From the NCBI RefSeq assembly GCF_016901135.1, contig NZ_JAFEVL010000062.1, positions 124,001 to 188,000 of the forward strand: DNA of 64,000 bases, in the 5' to 3' direction. Position 1 is the stretch's first letter, and each line of letters opens with the position of its first letter. The translations under genes were made by a program, and so were the position numbers. This DNA is from Martinezella lusitana (GTDB taxonomy: Bacteria; Pseudomonadota; Alphaproteobacteria; Rhizobiales; Rhizobiaceae). Below, piece by piece: positions 26,444 to 34,710 of this stretch. The notes under the pieces are model-generated. The model worked only from the letters and a program-made list of their open reading frames with translations, searched no databases and was not told where the DNA came from.

Positions 26444-26499
26444 CAATCCTGCGAACGCAGCTTTAACCGTGGCGCATGCTGATCCGAAGTCTGGATCTC

Positions 26500-26736
26500 T
26501 CAAAACGCTCGGAACGTCAGCGTCGTCAGCGAGCGGACGATGCCTGGGATATGGGCGATGTTATCGTTGATGAACTTGCCGATATCCTGCTCTTCCTTGA
26601 TGTAGACCTTCAGCAGCAGGTCGTATTCGCCGCTGGTGGAATACAGCTCCGAGACCAGCTCCGTCTGGTAGATTGCGTCGGCGACCTCGTAGGTCTTGCC
26701 GGGAGCGCATTGGAGCTGAACGAAAATGGGCTTCAT
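26500..26736 (-). CDS. Stand-alone Lrp/AsnC ligand-binding (RAM) domain protein
   Basis: A 78-residue protein that consists only of the alpha-beta RAM domain of Lrp/AsnC regulators (MKPIFVQLQCAPGKTYEVAD, then GEYDLLLKVYIKEEQDIGKFI). The DNA-binding HTH is absent from the gene and from the sequence upstream. Such short proteins form octamers that bind amino acids, and can assemble with full-length Lrp proteins. It is divergent from the amine oxidase operon with 207 bp between, so it may sense lysine, pipecolate or a related amino acid for that pathway. That link is inferred from position. Confidence 0.85.
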   Translation of the reverse strand: MKPIFVQLQCAPGKTYEVADAIYQTELVSELYSTSGEYDLLLKVYIKEEQDIGKFINDNIAHIPGIVRSLTTLTFRAF

Positions 26737-26757
26737 GAGACTGTCCTGCTTCTGTCC

Positions 26758-26803
26758 GCGACCGCGATGGCGGTGTGCTTTTGCCTGCGACCGCGATGGC
26801 GGT
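26758..26803. repeat. Two direct copies of a 17-bp palindromic unit in the divergent promoter region
   Basis: GCGACCGCGATGGCGGT occurs at 26758-26774 and 26787-26803, a spacing of 29 bp. Inside each, ACCGC-GATG-GCGGT is an inverted repeat. They lie just upstream of the Lrp-like gene (ATG at 26736, minus strand) and about 140-190 bp upstream of the oxidase. They may be paired operator sites or two small hairpins in the 5' leader of the Lrp-like mRNA. Confidence 0.6.
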
Positions 26804-26943
26804 CGGTGCTTTCTCTATAATGCTCGAAAGCGCCATGGCCATGCAAGTTTTTCTCTGTCCACCGGATGTCGCTCTTGCCGCTTCCGCAAGTTCGAACGTG
26901 GCGCTAGATTAGCCGGATTGCCTTCATCGATTGGACCGATCTC

Positions 26944-28227
26944 ATGCTGAATGACCCACGTTCCCACGGTCTTTGGGAAAAGACCGCCCCGCCACCGCCG
27001 GTGACGAAGCCGCTTGCCGGCGATGTCCACGCCGATGTCGTGGTGGTCGGCGGCGGTTATACCGGATTGTCGGCGGCGCTGCATCTTGCCGAGGCGGGCA
27101 GCAGTGTCGTGCTGCTGGAGGCCAATGAAATCGGCTTCGGCGGCGCCGGGCGCAATGTCGGCCTCATCAATGCCGGCATGTGGGTGATGCCGGATGATCT
27201 GCCGGGCGAGCTCGGCCCCGTTCACGGCGAGCGGCTTCTCGACCTACTCGGCAATGCGCCGAAGCTTGTCATGGAGCTGATCGACAAGCACGGCATCGCC
27301 TGCGAACTCGAGCGCAACGGCACGCTGCATTGCGCTGTCGGCCCCGAGGGCTTGAAGGAGATCGAGGAGCGGGCGCGGCAATGGAGCAAGCGCGGTGCGC
27401 CGGTAACGGTTCTCGACGCGAACGAGACAGAGCGGCGCATCGGCAGCTCCGCCTATGCCGGGGCCTTGCTCGACATGCGCGCCGGCACTCTGCAGCCGCT
27501 CGCCTATGCGCGAGGTCTGGCGCATGCCGTGGTCAAGGCGGGTGTTGCGGTTCATACCGGCAGCCGCGTGACGGCGACGGAAAGGAGCGGCGCGAAATGG
27601 GTGGTTTCGACCGCTGACGGCAAGGTCACTGCCGATTGGATCATCGTCGCGACGGACGCCTACAGCACCGGCCCGTGGGAGCAGGTGCGAAACGAGCAGG
27701 TGCATCTTCCCTATTTCAATTTTGCCACCGTGCCGCTCGGCGACAACTTGCGCAAATCCGTCCTACCCGGCCGGGAGGGGGCATGGGACACCAAGGAAGT
27801 CCTCTCGTCTTTCCGCATGGATCAAGCCGGCCGGCTCGTTTTCGGCAGCGTCGGGGCGTTGCGCAATACCGGCCTTGCCGTGCACAAGAACTGGGCCCGG
27901 CGTTCCCTCAGAAAGCTCTTCCCGCAACTCGAGGATATCTCGTTCGAATGCGAATGGTATGGCAAGATCGGCATGACCGACAATGCGTTGCCGCGCTTTC
28001 ACAAGCTTGCGCCCAACGTCGTCGGCTTTTCCGGCTATAATGGTCGCGGCATCGCGCCCGGCACCGTGTTCGGAAAAGTGCTTGCGAGCCACATCCTCGG
28101 CCAGATCTCCGAGGCCGACCTGCCGCTGCCGGTGACGGATATCGTGGAACCCGGCTTCAGGGCCGTCAAGGAAGTGTGGTACGAGGCCGGCGCCCAGGCT
28201 GCACATTTTGTCGGCGCAAGGGTTTAA
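26944..28227 (+). CDS. FAD-dependent amine oxidase, probably L-pipecolate oxidase (AmaA-like)
   Basis: A 427-residue DAO-family flavoprotein. The N-terminal dinucleotide fold is VVVVGGGYTGLSAALHLAEAG (residues about 33-52), followed by EANEIGFGGAGRNVGLINAG, the segment that positions FAD in PuuB/DadA/AmaA-type enzymes. The C-terminal GFSGYNGRGIAPGTVFGK is the second FAD contact. Members oxidise secondary or primary amines to imines with O2 or a quinone. Context points to L-pipecolate: the next genes encode an ALDH7-type dehydrogenase and an Ldh_2-type imine reductase, the set used for D-lysine through pipecolate in pseudomonads. The length matches AmaA there (about 428). An alternative is gamma-glutamylputrescine oxidase. 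Confidence 0.8.
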   Translation: MLNDPRSHGLWEKTAPPPPVTKPLAGDVHADVVVVGGGYTGLSAALHLAEAGSSVVLLEANEIGFGGAGRNVGLINAGMWVMPDDLPGELGPVHGERLLDLLGNAPKLVMELIDKHGIACELERNGTLHCAVGPEGLKEIEERARQWSKRGAPVTVLDANETERRIGSSAYAGALLDMRAGTLQPLAYARGLAHAVVKAGVAVHTGSRVTATERSGAKWVVSTADGKVTADWIIVATDAYSTGPWEQVRNEQVHLPYFNFATVPLGDNLRKSVLPGREGAWDTKEVLSSFRMDQAGRLVFGSVGALRNTGLAVHKNWARRSLRKLFPQLEDISFECEWYGKIGMTDNALPRFHKLAPNVVGFSGYNGRGIAPGTVFGKVLASHILGQISEADLPLPVTDIVEPGFRAVKEVWYEAGAQAAHFVGARV

Positions 28228-28275
28228 GGCAATTCCAGGAAAAGTGCGCAGCGGTTTTCCGTCCGGAATTGCGGA
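28228..28275. repeat. Interspersed rhizobial element (AATTCC...GGAATT type), copy 1
   Basis: GGCAATTCCAGGAAAA...GGTTTTCCGTCCGGAATTGC is an imperfect inverted repeat immediately after the oxidase stop. Related sequences occur at 57424 and 59361. I know this short mosaic element to be frequent between genes in Rhizobium genomes; its function is not established. Confidence 0.65.
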
Positions 28276-28329
28276 AAAGCAGAGAGATAGAACAACAACC
28301 GAACCATCATTACAGGAAGAGGAAACGAG

Positions 28330-29865
28330 ATGACCGCGACACTCGATCTTGCCGCCGAGACCAAGGCGATATTGACGGAACTCGGTGTTGCAGCCGATCG
28401 CTATACGGGCGGCACGCTCGCCGTCACCTCTCCGGTGACCGGCGCCGAAATCGGCCGGCTCAAGGAGCATTCGGCCGCCGAGGCGAAGGCTGCAATCGAG
28501 AAGGCGCATGAGGCGTTTCTGGCATGGCGCGACGTGCCGGCCCCGAAGCGTGGCGAGCTGGTCCGCCTGCTCGGCGAAGAGCTGCGCGCCGGCAAGGCGG
28601 CGCTGGGCCGCCTGGTTTCCGTCGAGGTCGGCAAGATCACCTCCGAGGGCCTCGGCGAAGTCCAGGAAATGATCGACATCTGCGACTTCGCCGTCGGTCT
28701 CTCGCGCCAGCTCTACGGTCTGACCATTGCCACCGAGCGCTCTGAACACCGGATGATGGAAAGCTGGCATCCGCTTGGGCCGATCGGCATCATCTCCGCC
28801 TTCAATTTCCCGGTCGCCGTCTGGTCGTGGAATGCGGCGCTTGCCATGGTCTGCGGCAATTCGACGATCTGGAAGCCTTCGGAAAAGACGCCGCTGACGG
28901 CGCTTGCCGTGCAGGCTCTGTTCGAAAAGGCGCTGAAGCGTTATGTCGCCGAGGGCGGCGAGGCGCCGGCCAATCTCTCGACGCTGCTGATCGGCGGTCG
29001 TGATCTCGGCGAATTGCTGGTCGATCACCCGAAGGTTCCCCTGGTTTCGGCGACCGGATCGACAGCCATGGGCCGTGCCGTCGGTCCGCGCCTTGCCGGC
29101 CGCTTCGCCCGCGCCATCCTCGAGCTTGGCGGCAACAATGCCGCCCTCGTCTGCCCGTCGGCGGATCTCGATTTGACGTTGCGCGGTGTCGCTTTCTCGG
29201 CCATGGGCACAGCAGGCCAGCGCTGCACGTCGCTACGTCGTCTCTTCGTCCATGAAAGCGTCTATGATCAGCTCGTGCCGCGCCTGCAGAAGGCCTATGG
29301 CTCGGTGACAATAGGCAATCCGCTGGAGGCGGGGACGCTTGTCGGCCCGCTGATCGACAAGCACGCCTTCGACAGGATGCAGGTGGCGCTTGCGGAAGCC
29401 AAGGCGGCCGGCGGCACGATCACCGGCGGTGAGCGTGTAGAGAACGGATCGGCTGATGCCTTCTATGTTCGCCCGGCCCTGGTCGAGATGCCCGCGCAGA
29501 CCGGCCCGGTCGAGCAGGAGACCTTCGCGCCGATCCTCTACGTGATGAAGTACGGCGATTTCGACAGCGCCTTGACGCTGCATAATGCCGTGCCGCAGGG
29601 CCTGTCGTCGTCGATCTTCACCAACGACATGCGCGAGGCCGAGACTTTCGTTTCTTCGCGCGGTTCGGATTGCGGCATCGCCAATGTCAATCTTGGCCCC
29701 TCCGGTGCCGAAATCGGCGGCGCTTTCGGTGGCGAGAAGGAAACGGGCGGCGGCCGCGAATCCGGGTCGGATGCCTGGAAAGCCTATATGCGCCGGGCGA
29801 CCAACACCATCAATTACGGCCGCACCCTGCCGCTGGCGCAGGGCGTCAAGTTCGACGTGGAATAG
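28330..29865 (+). CDS. amaB: ALDH7-type aldehyde dehydrogenase, probably piperideine-6-carboxylate/aminoadipate semialdehyde dehydrogenase
   Basis: A 511-residue NAD(P)-dependent aldehyde dehydrogenase of the ALDH7 (antiquitin) group. The catalytic Cys299 sits in GTAGQRCTSLRR and the general base Glu265 in LELGGNNA. The N-terminal 'MMESWHPLGPIGIISAFNFPVAVWSWNAALA' block and the C-terminal 'GEKETGGGRESGSDAWKAYMRR' are hallmarks of this subgroup. It oxidises alpha-aminoadipate semialdehyde (open form of piperideine-6-carboxylate) to alpha-aminoadipate, the step after pipecolate oxidase. GGAAGAGG precedes the ATG. It is 102 bp downstream of the oxidase and part of the same operon. Confidence 0.87.
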   Translation: MTATLDLAAETKAILTELGVAADRYTGGTLAVTSPVTGAEIGRLKEHSAAEAKAAIEKAHEAFLAWRDVPAPKRGELVRLLGEELRAGKAALGRLVSVEVGKITSEGLGEVQEMIDICDFAVGLSRQLYGLTIATERSEHRMMESWHPLGPIGIISAFNFPVAVWSWNAALAMVCGNSTIWKPSEKTPLTALAVQALFEKALKRYVAEGGEAPANLSTLLIGGRDLGELLVDHPKVPLVSATGSTAMGRAVGPRLAGRFARAILELGGNNAALVCPSADLDLTLRGVAFSAMGTAGQRCTSLRRLFVHESVYDQLVPRLQKAYGSVTIGNPLEAGTLVGPLIDKHAFDRMQVALAEAKAAGGTITGGERVENGSADAFYVRPALVEMPAQTGPVEQETFAPILYVMKYGDFDSALTLHNAVPQGLSSSIFTNDMREAETFVSSRGSDCGIANVNLGPSGAEIGGAFGGEKETGGGRESGSDAWKAYMRRATNTINYGRTLPLAQGVKFDVE

Positions 29866-29947
29866 CCGGAGTTTGTTGCATTGCGATGGGGAGGGCGAAG
29901 GCGTAGAAAGTCTTCATCCTCCTCATTTGTTCTCAAGGTCTCGTCTC

Positions 29948-30937
29948 ATGTATCTGTCGCTTGCCGAAGCTGAAACGCTTGTCGTGGAGGCACTGCAGCG
30001 AAGCAGGGTGAGCGCTGACAACGCCCGCTCCGTGGCCGTCGCACTCGTTGCGGCGGAGGCCGCCGGGCAGAGTGGTCACGGCCTGCGGCGCGTCCTCGCC
30101 TATGCCGGGCATGCAAAGGCGGGCAAGACCGATGGTTTCGCCGTGCCGCAGATGAGCCGGCCCTTTCCCGCCGTTCTGCGCATCGATGCCGGTTATGGCT
30201 ACGCTTATCCCGCCCTCGATCTTGCCGTCGGCGAGCTTCCAACCATCGCCCGCGAGCAGGGGATCGCCCTTGCTGCCATCAGCCGCTCGCATCATGCCGG
30301 CGTGATGGGCCTGACGGTGGAGCGTTTCGCCGATCAGGGACTGGTGGCGCTGATGGTCGCCAATGCGCCGGCGTCCATGGCGCCCTGGGGCGGCAAGACG
30401 CCGGTCTTCGGCACCAATCCCATTGCATTTGCCGCGCCGCTTCCTGACGACGACCCGATCGTGATCGATCTGGCGCTATCGAAAGTGGCGCGCGGCAAGG
30501 TGATGGCCGCGCGACAGAAGGGTTCGCCCATCCCGGCCGATTGGGCTTTCGACCGCGAGGGCAAGCCGACCACCAATGCCGAGGAGGCGCTTGCCGGCAC
30601 GATGATCCCTGCCGGCGATTCGAAGGGAGCGGCGCTGGCGCTGATGGTGGAAATCCTCGCCGCCGGTCTCACCGGCGCCAACTACGCCTTCGAGGCGTCT
30701 TCGCTCTTCGACGACAAGGGCGCGCCGCCGGGGCTCGGCCACACGATCATCGCCATCAATCCGGCGGCGATGAGTGCTGCCGACACCGCGCAGCGGCTTG
30801 CATTGCTCGCAAGCGAGATCACCCAAGATCCCAACGTCCGCCTGCCCGGGCGGCGCGGGCAGAGCTCGAGGCGTGAGGCAATCGCCAATGGGATTCTGGT
30901 TGAGGACGAGGTGATCGAGGCGATCAAGGGGCTTTGA
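29948..30937 (+). CDS. dpkA: Ldh_2-family reductase, probably delta1-piperideine-2-carboxylate reductase
   Basis: A 329-residue member of the malate/L-lactate dehydrogenase-like family (Ldh_2), which uses NAD(P)H in a non-Rossmann fold. Family marks include GHGLRRVLAYAGHAKAG near residue 40, the active-site His in AAISRSHHAGVMGLTVE and the cofactor segment PWGGKTPVFGTNPIAFAAP. In pseudomonads DpkA (about 334 residues) reduces piperideine-2-carboxylate from D-lysine to L-pipecolate, the substrate of the first enzyme of this operon. The start 29948 has AAGG about 8 bp upstream; the frame is open further 5' but overlaps the dehydrogenase. Another imine or keto-acid reductase role is possible. 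Confidence 0.75.
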   Translation: MYLSLAEAETLVVEALQRSRVSADNARSVAVALVAAEAAGQSGHGLRRVLAYAGHAKAGKTDGFAVPQMSRPFPAVLRIDAGYGYAYPALDLAVGELPTIAREQGIALAAISRSHHAGVMGLTVERFADQGLVALMVANAPASMAPWGGKTPVFGTNPIAFAAPLPDDDPIVIDLALSKVARGKVMAARQKGSPIPADWAFDREGKPTTNAEEALAGTMIPAGDSKGAALALMVEILAAGLTGANYAFEASSLFDDKGAPPGLGHTIIAINPAAMSAADTAQRLALLASEITQDPNVRLPGRRGQSSRREAIANGILVEDEVIEAIKGL

Positions 30938-31009
30938 AGCGCTGAAGATGATGGTCAGGTGAATGTGTTTCTGCCGTGCTCTCACGCTAAGATGAATTGG
31001 TGCAAGGAG

Positions 31010-31043
31010 GCAGCTCCTTCTCCCCTCGGGGAGAAGGAGCTGC
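31010..31043. terminator. Perfect 16-bp hairpin between convergent genes
   Basis: GCAGCTCCTTCTCCCC (31010-31025) and its exact complement (31028-31043) leave a 2-base TC loop. It sits between the reductase stop (30937) and the glycoamylase-like stop (31097). No T-run follows, so it is either a terminator of weak type or a member of a dispersed hairpin family; the CTTCTCCCC/GGGGAGAAG core resembles the larger A-D repeats. Confidence 0.55.
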
Positions 31044-31096
31044 GCAGCAACGTTGCTATGTCGACAAGGATGCCTGACGACTACCGGCGATCAAAA

Positions 31097-32422
31097 TCAG
31101 GCGATGGCGGGCGTTGCCTGTTTTTCGTCGAGCCAGCCGCCGGTGAAGCCCGCGCGTTCCAAGCCATGGCGAAGGATCGGCGATTGCCGCATGAGGTTCC
31201 AGATCAAGCCGGTGCGGGCATTTTCGATCATCATGACCAGCAGGCCCTGGTCGATGGCGACCGAGCGGTCATCCACCCAGCCTTCCGGGCCTGGCCCCTT
31301 GACGCTCGGATTGAAGCCGCCGGGAAAGCGGCCGCCGAGCAGCAGGTTGGGATAGGTCGAAAGCAGCGCCTTCGTGCCGTCGAGCGCAGCCTGACGGTCG
31401 AAAGGCAGGCACGACAGCGGTCCCCAGGGGGCGATCGTGCCGTCGTCGGGGCCGAGTGGCGCCCCGCGCGCGGCATAGCCGAAAACTTTCTGGCCATGTC
31501 GCCGGCTATGTTTCGTTCCGGTCGGATTGGGGCCATCGCAGGCCGAGAGGCCCCAGATATCCTTCCCATAGCCAACGAAATGGCCGGGATTGCGGTCCGT
31601 ATAGTCGCGCTGAACGGCGATTGCCGTCTGCGTATTGCGAAAATAGTCGATTTCCTTGTCGGCCACGTGCTTGTCGCGGATGTCGCGAAAATCGATCCAG
31701 GCATGCGAAAACAGATGGATGAACAGCGGCCCCGCATAGAGATAGGGCTTATCCTTGACCATCATCCAGGTGTAGGTCGAGGCGAAGGCGTCGTAGCTCG
31801 ACGAGGGGATGGGATGTGTGGGCGAGCCGAGCGCCATGACGTAGAGGAAGATCGCTTCGTCATAGCCCTGATAGCGCCAGCGCAGGAAACCGCTCGCCGG
31901 CTTCCAGCCCATGCTGATCGTCGGTCCCTTGTTCAGGGCCCAATGCCAATCGCAGCGCTCGTAGAGAAAGGTTGCCTGTTTGCGGATGTCCTGTTCGGTC
32001 TGGCTAGGGCCATCGAAGTAGGCGGCGGCCGTCAATACGCCGAGCAGCATCAAGCCGGTGTCGATCGTCGAAAGCTCGCTGTTCCAGGCGCGCTTGCCGG
32101 TCTCCATGTAGAGGAAGTGGTAGTAGAAGCCGCGATGGCCGGTGGCGCCGCGTTCCGTGCCCTGCTGGCTGTCGGCGAAGAAATCGAGCACGGTCAGCAC
32201 CCGTTTCGCCGCATCGGCGCGGTCGATCCAGCCGCGCTCGACGGCGACCGGATAGCTCGACAGCGCAAAGCCGACGGCGGCAATGCTGCTGTGGCTCGTC
32301 TTGATTGACGTATCTGCCACCAGCCCATTTTCCGGATTGGTGTGAAGCATGAAATAATCGAATGCGGAACGTTGCAATCGATCGATCAGCGCGTCGTCGG
32401 TGTCGTTTACCTGCTGCAGCAT
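31097..32422 (-). CDS. Glycoamylase-like (PF10091/GH144-type) hydrolase, cytoplasmic
   Basis: A 441-residue (alpha/alpha)6-barrel protein of the glycoamylase-like family. Marker segments are 'RSAFDYFMLHTNPENGLVADTS' at the N-terminus, 'TGHRGFYYHFLYMETGKRAWNSELSTIDTGLMLLGVL' near residues 92-130, 'GYDEAIFLYVMALGSPTHPIP' near 187 and 'VDDRSVAIDQGLLVMMIENARTG' near the end. Characterised relatives (GH144) cut beta-1,2-glucans, and the fold also occurs in cyclic beta-1,2-glucan synthase. Rhizobia make such glucans, so turnover of that polymer is a fair guess. No signal peptide is visible, so it would act in the cytosol. It appears to be a single-gene unit. Confidence 0.8.
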   Translation of the reverse strand: MLQQVNDTDDALIDRLQRSAFDYFMLHTNPENGLVADTSIKTSHSSIAAVGFALSSYPVAVERGWIDRADAAKRVLTVLDFFADSQQGTERGATGHRGFYYHFLYMETGKRAWNSELSTIDTGLMLLGVLTAAAYFDGPSQTEQDIRKQATFLYERCDWHWALNKGPTISMGWKPASGFLRWRYQGYDEAIFLYVMALGSPTHPIPSSSYDAFASTYTWMMVKDKPYLYAGPLFIHLFSHAWIDFRDIRDKHVADKEIDYFRNTQTAIAVQRDYTDRNPGHFVGYGKDIWGLSACDGPNPTGTKHSRRHGQKVFGYAARGAPLGPDDGTIAPWGPLSCLPFDRQAALDGTKALLSTYPNLLLGGRFPGGFNPSVKGPGPEGWVDDRSVAIDQGLLVMMIENARTGLIWNLMRQSPILRHGLERAGFTGGWLDEKQATPAIA

Positions 32423-32645
32423 CTTCTACCCATCTCCTCGATGCTCCTGTTACCTGCTGAGCATAGGAGCTTGGATAGTTGCAAATCAAACATGATTAAC
32501 GCTGCCACGCTTTTATGGAGGATTGTTTAAGATCAGGGCGTTGGCGCGCACATCATCGTCAATATTGATGGCGGAAAGCACCATCTCCCGGCCATCGGGC
32601 AATAAGATGTGAACCCCGCGCCAGGGATCAAGGCGCTGCTGTCAG

Positions 32646-33236
32646 TTAAATGATTCGCGCCGGCGGGACGCTTTCTTCGATTGCCGCTCCCAGCCGCTCC
32701 TTCAGCCGCGCCAAGGTTCGGCCGAAAATCGCATCGTCCCCAAGCGCCCTTGCCAGCGTCAATGCACCCTGGATGCCGACCACTACTTCTTCGGCAAGCA
32801 TTCTTGCTTCCGCAGCAGCCAGGCCGGCTCTCGTCAAAGCACCGGCGAGTGCTTCGATCCAGCGCTGGAAATAGTTCTGAATGGCGCTCGAGAAGCGATC
32901 GCGCGTTTCGTCCAGCGCGAAGGCTCCGATGAGGCAGACACGGCGGCCGGAGCGGAAATAGGTATCCGTCGTCTCCCACATGCGGGCAATGGCGGCGCGA
33001 GGATCGCCCTCTTCGAGCGGCCTGAACATTTCCGTGACGAACCAGGCGTCGATATGGGCCATGATCTCGGCCGCCATCTGTTCCTTACCACCGGGAAAGA
33101 AATGATAGAGGCTGCCCTTCGACAGTTTGGTGCGCGCCGTGATGCTGCTCATCGACGCACCCTCGTAGCCGAGTTCGCGGAAGACCTCGGCCACAAGGGC
33201 AACGGCATCGGGCTTTTCGAAGACGATGCGCGTCAT
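32646..33236 (-). CDS. TetR-family regulator (NemR-like group)
   Basis: A 196-residue TetR regulator. The HTH lies at residues 1-50 (DAVALVAEVFRELGYEGASMSSITARTKLSKGSLYHFFPGGKEQM, in pieces), and the C-terminal domain has the 'CLIGAFALDETRDRFSSAIQNYFQRW' pattern of the YsiA/NemR-type subgroup. The ATG lies one base after the stop of the DUF1348 gene (TGAAATG), so the two are co-translated and it likely represses its own operon from the paired sites at 33714-33750. The 223 bp between this gene and the glycoamylase-like gene hold no gene that I can support. Confidence 0.9.
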   Translation of the reverse strand: MTRIVFEKPDAVALVAEVFRELGYEGASMSSITARTKLSKGSLYHFFPGGKEQMAAEIMAHIDAWFVTEMFRPLEEGDPRAAIARMWETTDTYFRSGRRVCLIGAFALDETRDRFSSAIQNYFQRWIEALAGALTRAGLAAAEARMLAEEVVVGIQGALTLARALGDDAIFGRTLARLKERLGAAIEESVPPARII

Positions 33237-33237
33237 T

Positions 33238-33702
33238 TCAAAGGCTGAGATCCGACAGGCCGGGGTGGTCGTCGGGGCGCCGGCCAAGCGGCCAGTGGAA
33301 CTTCCGCTCATTTTCCTTGATCGGCATGTCGTTGATGGAGGCAAAACGGCGCTGCATCAGTCCATCAGCGTCGAATTCCCAATTCTCGTTGCCGTAGGAG
33401 CGGAACCAGTGGCCGCTATCGTCGTGCCATTCATAGGCGAAACGCACCGCGATGCGATTGCCCTCGAAGGCCCAGAGCTCCTTGATCAGCCGGTAGTCCA
33501 GCTCCCTTGCCCATTTGCGCGTGAGGAACTCAACGATCTCCTTGCGGCCGCGCGGGAATTCGGCGCGGTTCCGCCATTGGCTGTCTTCCGTATAGACCTT
33601 GGAGACGCGCTCGGGATCGCGGCTGTTCCAGCCGTCTTCGGCCATTCGGACCTTGGCGATCGCGGTTTCGCGGGTGAAGGGTGGGACAAGCGGGTTCGGC
33701 AT
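33238..33702 (-). CDS. DUF1348 / SnoaL-like NTF2-fold protein
   Basis: A 154-residue protein of the nuclear-transport-factor-2 superfamily, DUF1348 branch. The block '[29 protein letters not shown]' and '[42 protein letters not shown]' are family hallmarks. The cone-shaped fold forms a pocket used by relatives as enzymes or small-molecule binders; no activity is established for DUF1348. It is the first gene of an operon with the TetR gene, as is common for this family, pointing to a stress or electrophile response. Confidence 0.88.
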   Translation of the reverse strand: MPNPLVPPFTRETAIAKVRMAEDGWNSRDPERVSKVYTEDSQWRNRAEFPRGRKEIVEFLTRKWARELDYRLIKELWAFEGNRIAVRFAYEWHDDSGHWFRSYGNENWEFDADGLMQRRFASINDMPIKENERKFHWPLGRRPDDHPGLSDLSL

Positions 33703-33711
33703 GATGTACTC

Positions 33712-33754
33712 CTTCTAAACCGATTGGTATTTTATAGACCGATCGGTTTAGAAG
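33712..33754. promoter_or_regulatory. Two TetR-type operators upstream of the DUF1348-tetR operon
   Basis: Two related half-palindromes, TAAACCGATTGGTATT (33717-33732) and TAGACCGATCGGTTTA (33735-33750), lie 18 bp apart. The whole region is also framed by a 13-bp inverted repeat, CTTCTAAACCGAT (33712-33724) and ATCGGTTTAGAAG (33742-33754). The ACCGATCGGT core resembles the TAGACC-N-GGTCTA boxes of NemR-like TetR proteins. They begin 10 bp upstream of the ATG, so binding would block transcription. Confidence 0.75.
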
Positions 33755-33789
33755 ATCAAGCCGGCACGAGCCCATCTGGTGCGAGCGCC

Positions 33790-34653
33790 CTAGCGCGCGA
33801 ATTTCCTGGCGCCGGCGACGCAGGCGACGACGCCGATCGTGACAGCAAGCATGGACCAGCTGACGCTTTCCTTGAGCAATGCTGCTGCAAGCGCGAAACC
33901 GAAGAAGGGCTGCAGGAATTGCAACTGGCCGACGGCTGCGATGCCGCCTTGCACCAAGCCGCGATACCAGAAGACGAAGCCGATCAGCATGCTGAAGAGC
34001 GAGACATAGCTGAGGCCGATCCAGGCCGGTTCGCCGATGCCGTCGATGGTGTGCGGCATGGTGGCGATGCAGAGCGCGCCGGTGACCGGCAGGGACAGAA
34101 CCAGCGCCCAGCAGATGACCTGCCAGCCGCCGAGCCGGCGCGACAGCACCGCACCTTCGGCATAACCGAGTCCGCAGACGAGAATGGCTGCGAGCATCAG
34201 CAGATCGCCGACCGGCGAGGCCGATACGCCCTGTGCAAGGGCATAGCCGCTGACGAGGGCGCTGCCGATGGCCGAGAATATCCAGAAGGTCGGGCGTGGC
34301 CGTTCGCCGCCGCGCAGCACGCCGAAGATGGCGGTCGCGACCGGCAGCAACCCGATGAAGACGATCGAATGGGCTGATGTGACATGCTTGAGCGCCAGCG
34401 CCGTCAGCAGGGGAAAACCGACGACGCAGCCGAGCGCGACGATCGCCAGTGACACGACATCACCGCGGGCGGGGCGTTTTTCGCGAAAGGCGAGCAACAG
34501 GCATAGGCCCAATAGGCCGGCGATGACGGCGCGAGCGACGGTCAGGAACAGCGGATCGAAATCCATGACGGCCACCCGCGTCGCCGGCAGCGATCCGCTG
34601 AAGATCACCACCCCTATCAACCCGTAGATCCATCCTATCGTTGCCTTGTCCAT
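33790..34653 (-). CDS. DMT-superfamily exporter (EamA family)
   Basis: A 287-residue inner-membrane protein with ten hydrophobic helices in two five-helix EamA repeats (first near residues 5-140, second near 150-284). The segment 'GGIAAVGQLQFLQPFFGFALAAALLKESVSW' is the usual end of the second repeat. EamA proteins export amino acids or metabolites. It is divergent from a MocR-type regulator, and such pairs usually mean that the regulator controls the transporter, with PLP or an amino acid as signal. Confidence 0.9.
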   Translation of the reverse strand: MDKATIGWIYGLIGVVIFSGSLPATRVAVMDFDPLFLTVARAVIAGLLGLCLLLAFREKRPARGDVVSLAIVALGCVVGFPLLTALALKHVTSAHSIVFIGLLPVATAIFGVLRGGERPRPTFWIFSAIGSALVSGYALAQGVSASPVGDLLMLAAILVCGLGYAEGAVLSRRLGGWQVICWALVLSLPVTGALCIATMPHTIDGIGEPAWIGLSYVSLFSMLIGFVFWYRGLVQGGIAAVGQLQFLQPFFGFALAAALLKESVSWSMLAVTIGVVACVAGARKFAR

Positions 34654-34710
34654 TGCGCATGCTCCTTCTTGATACCAGCGGTATCGGTGAAGTCGACTGG
34701 CTATTCCAGA

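Noticed and set aside
32533-32979. A 148-codon minus-strand frame downstream of and overlapping the TetR gene
   Set aside because: It overlaps the TetR coding region in another frame and shows no domain. The TetR gene explains the sequence.
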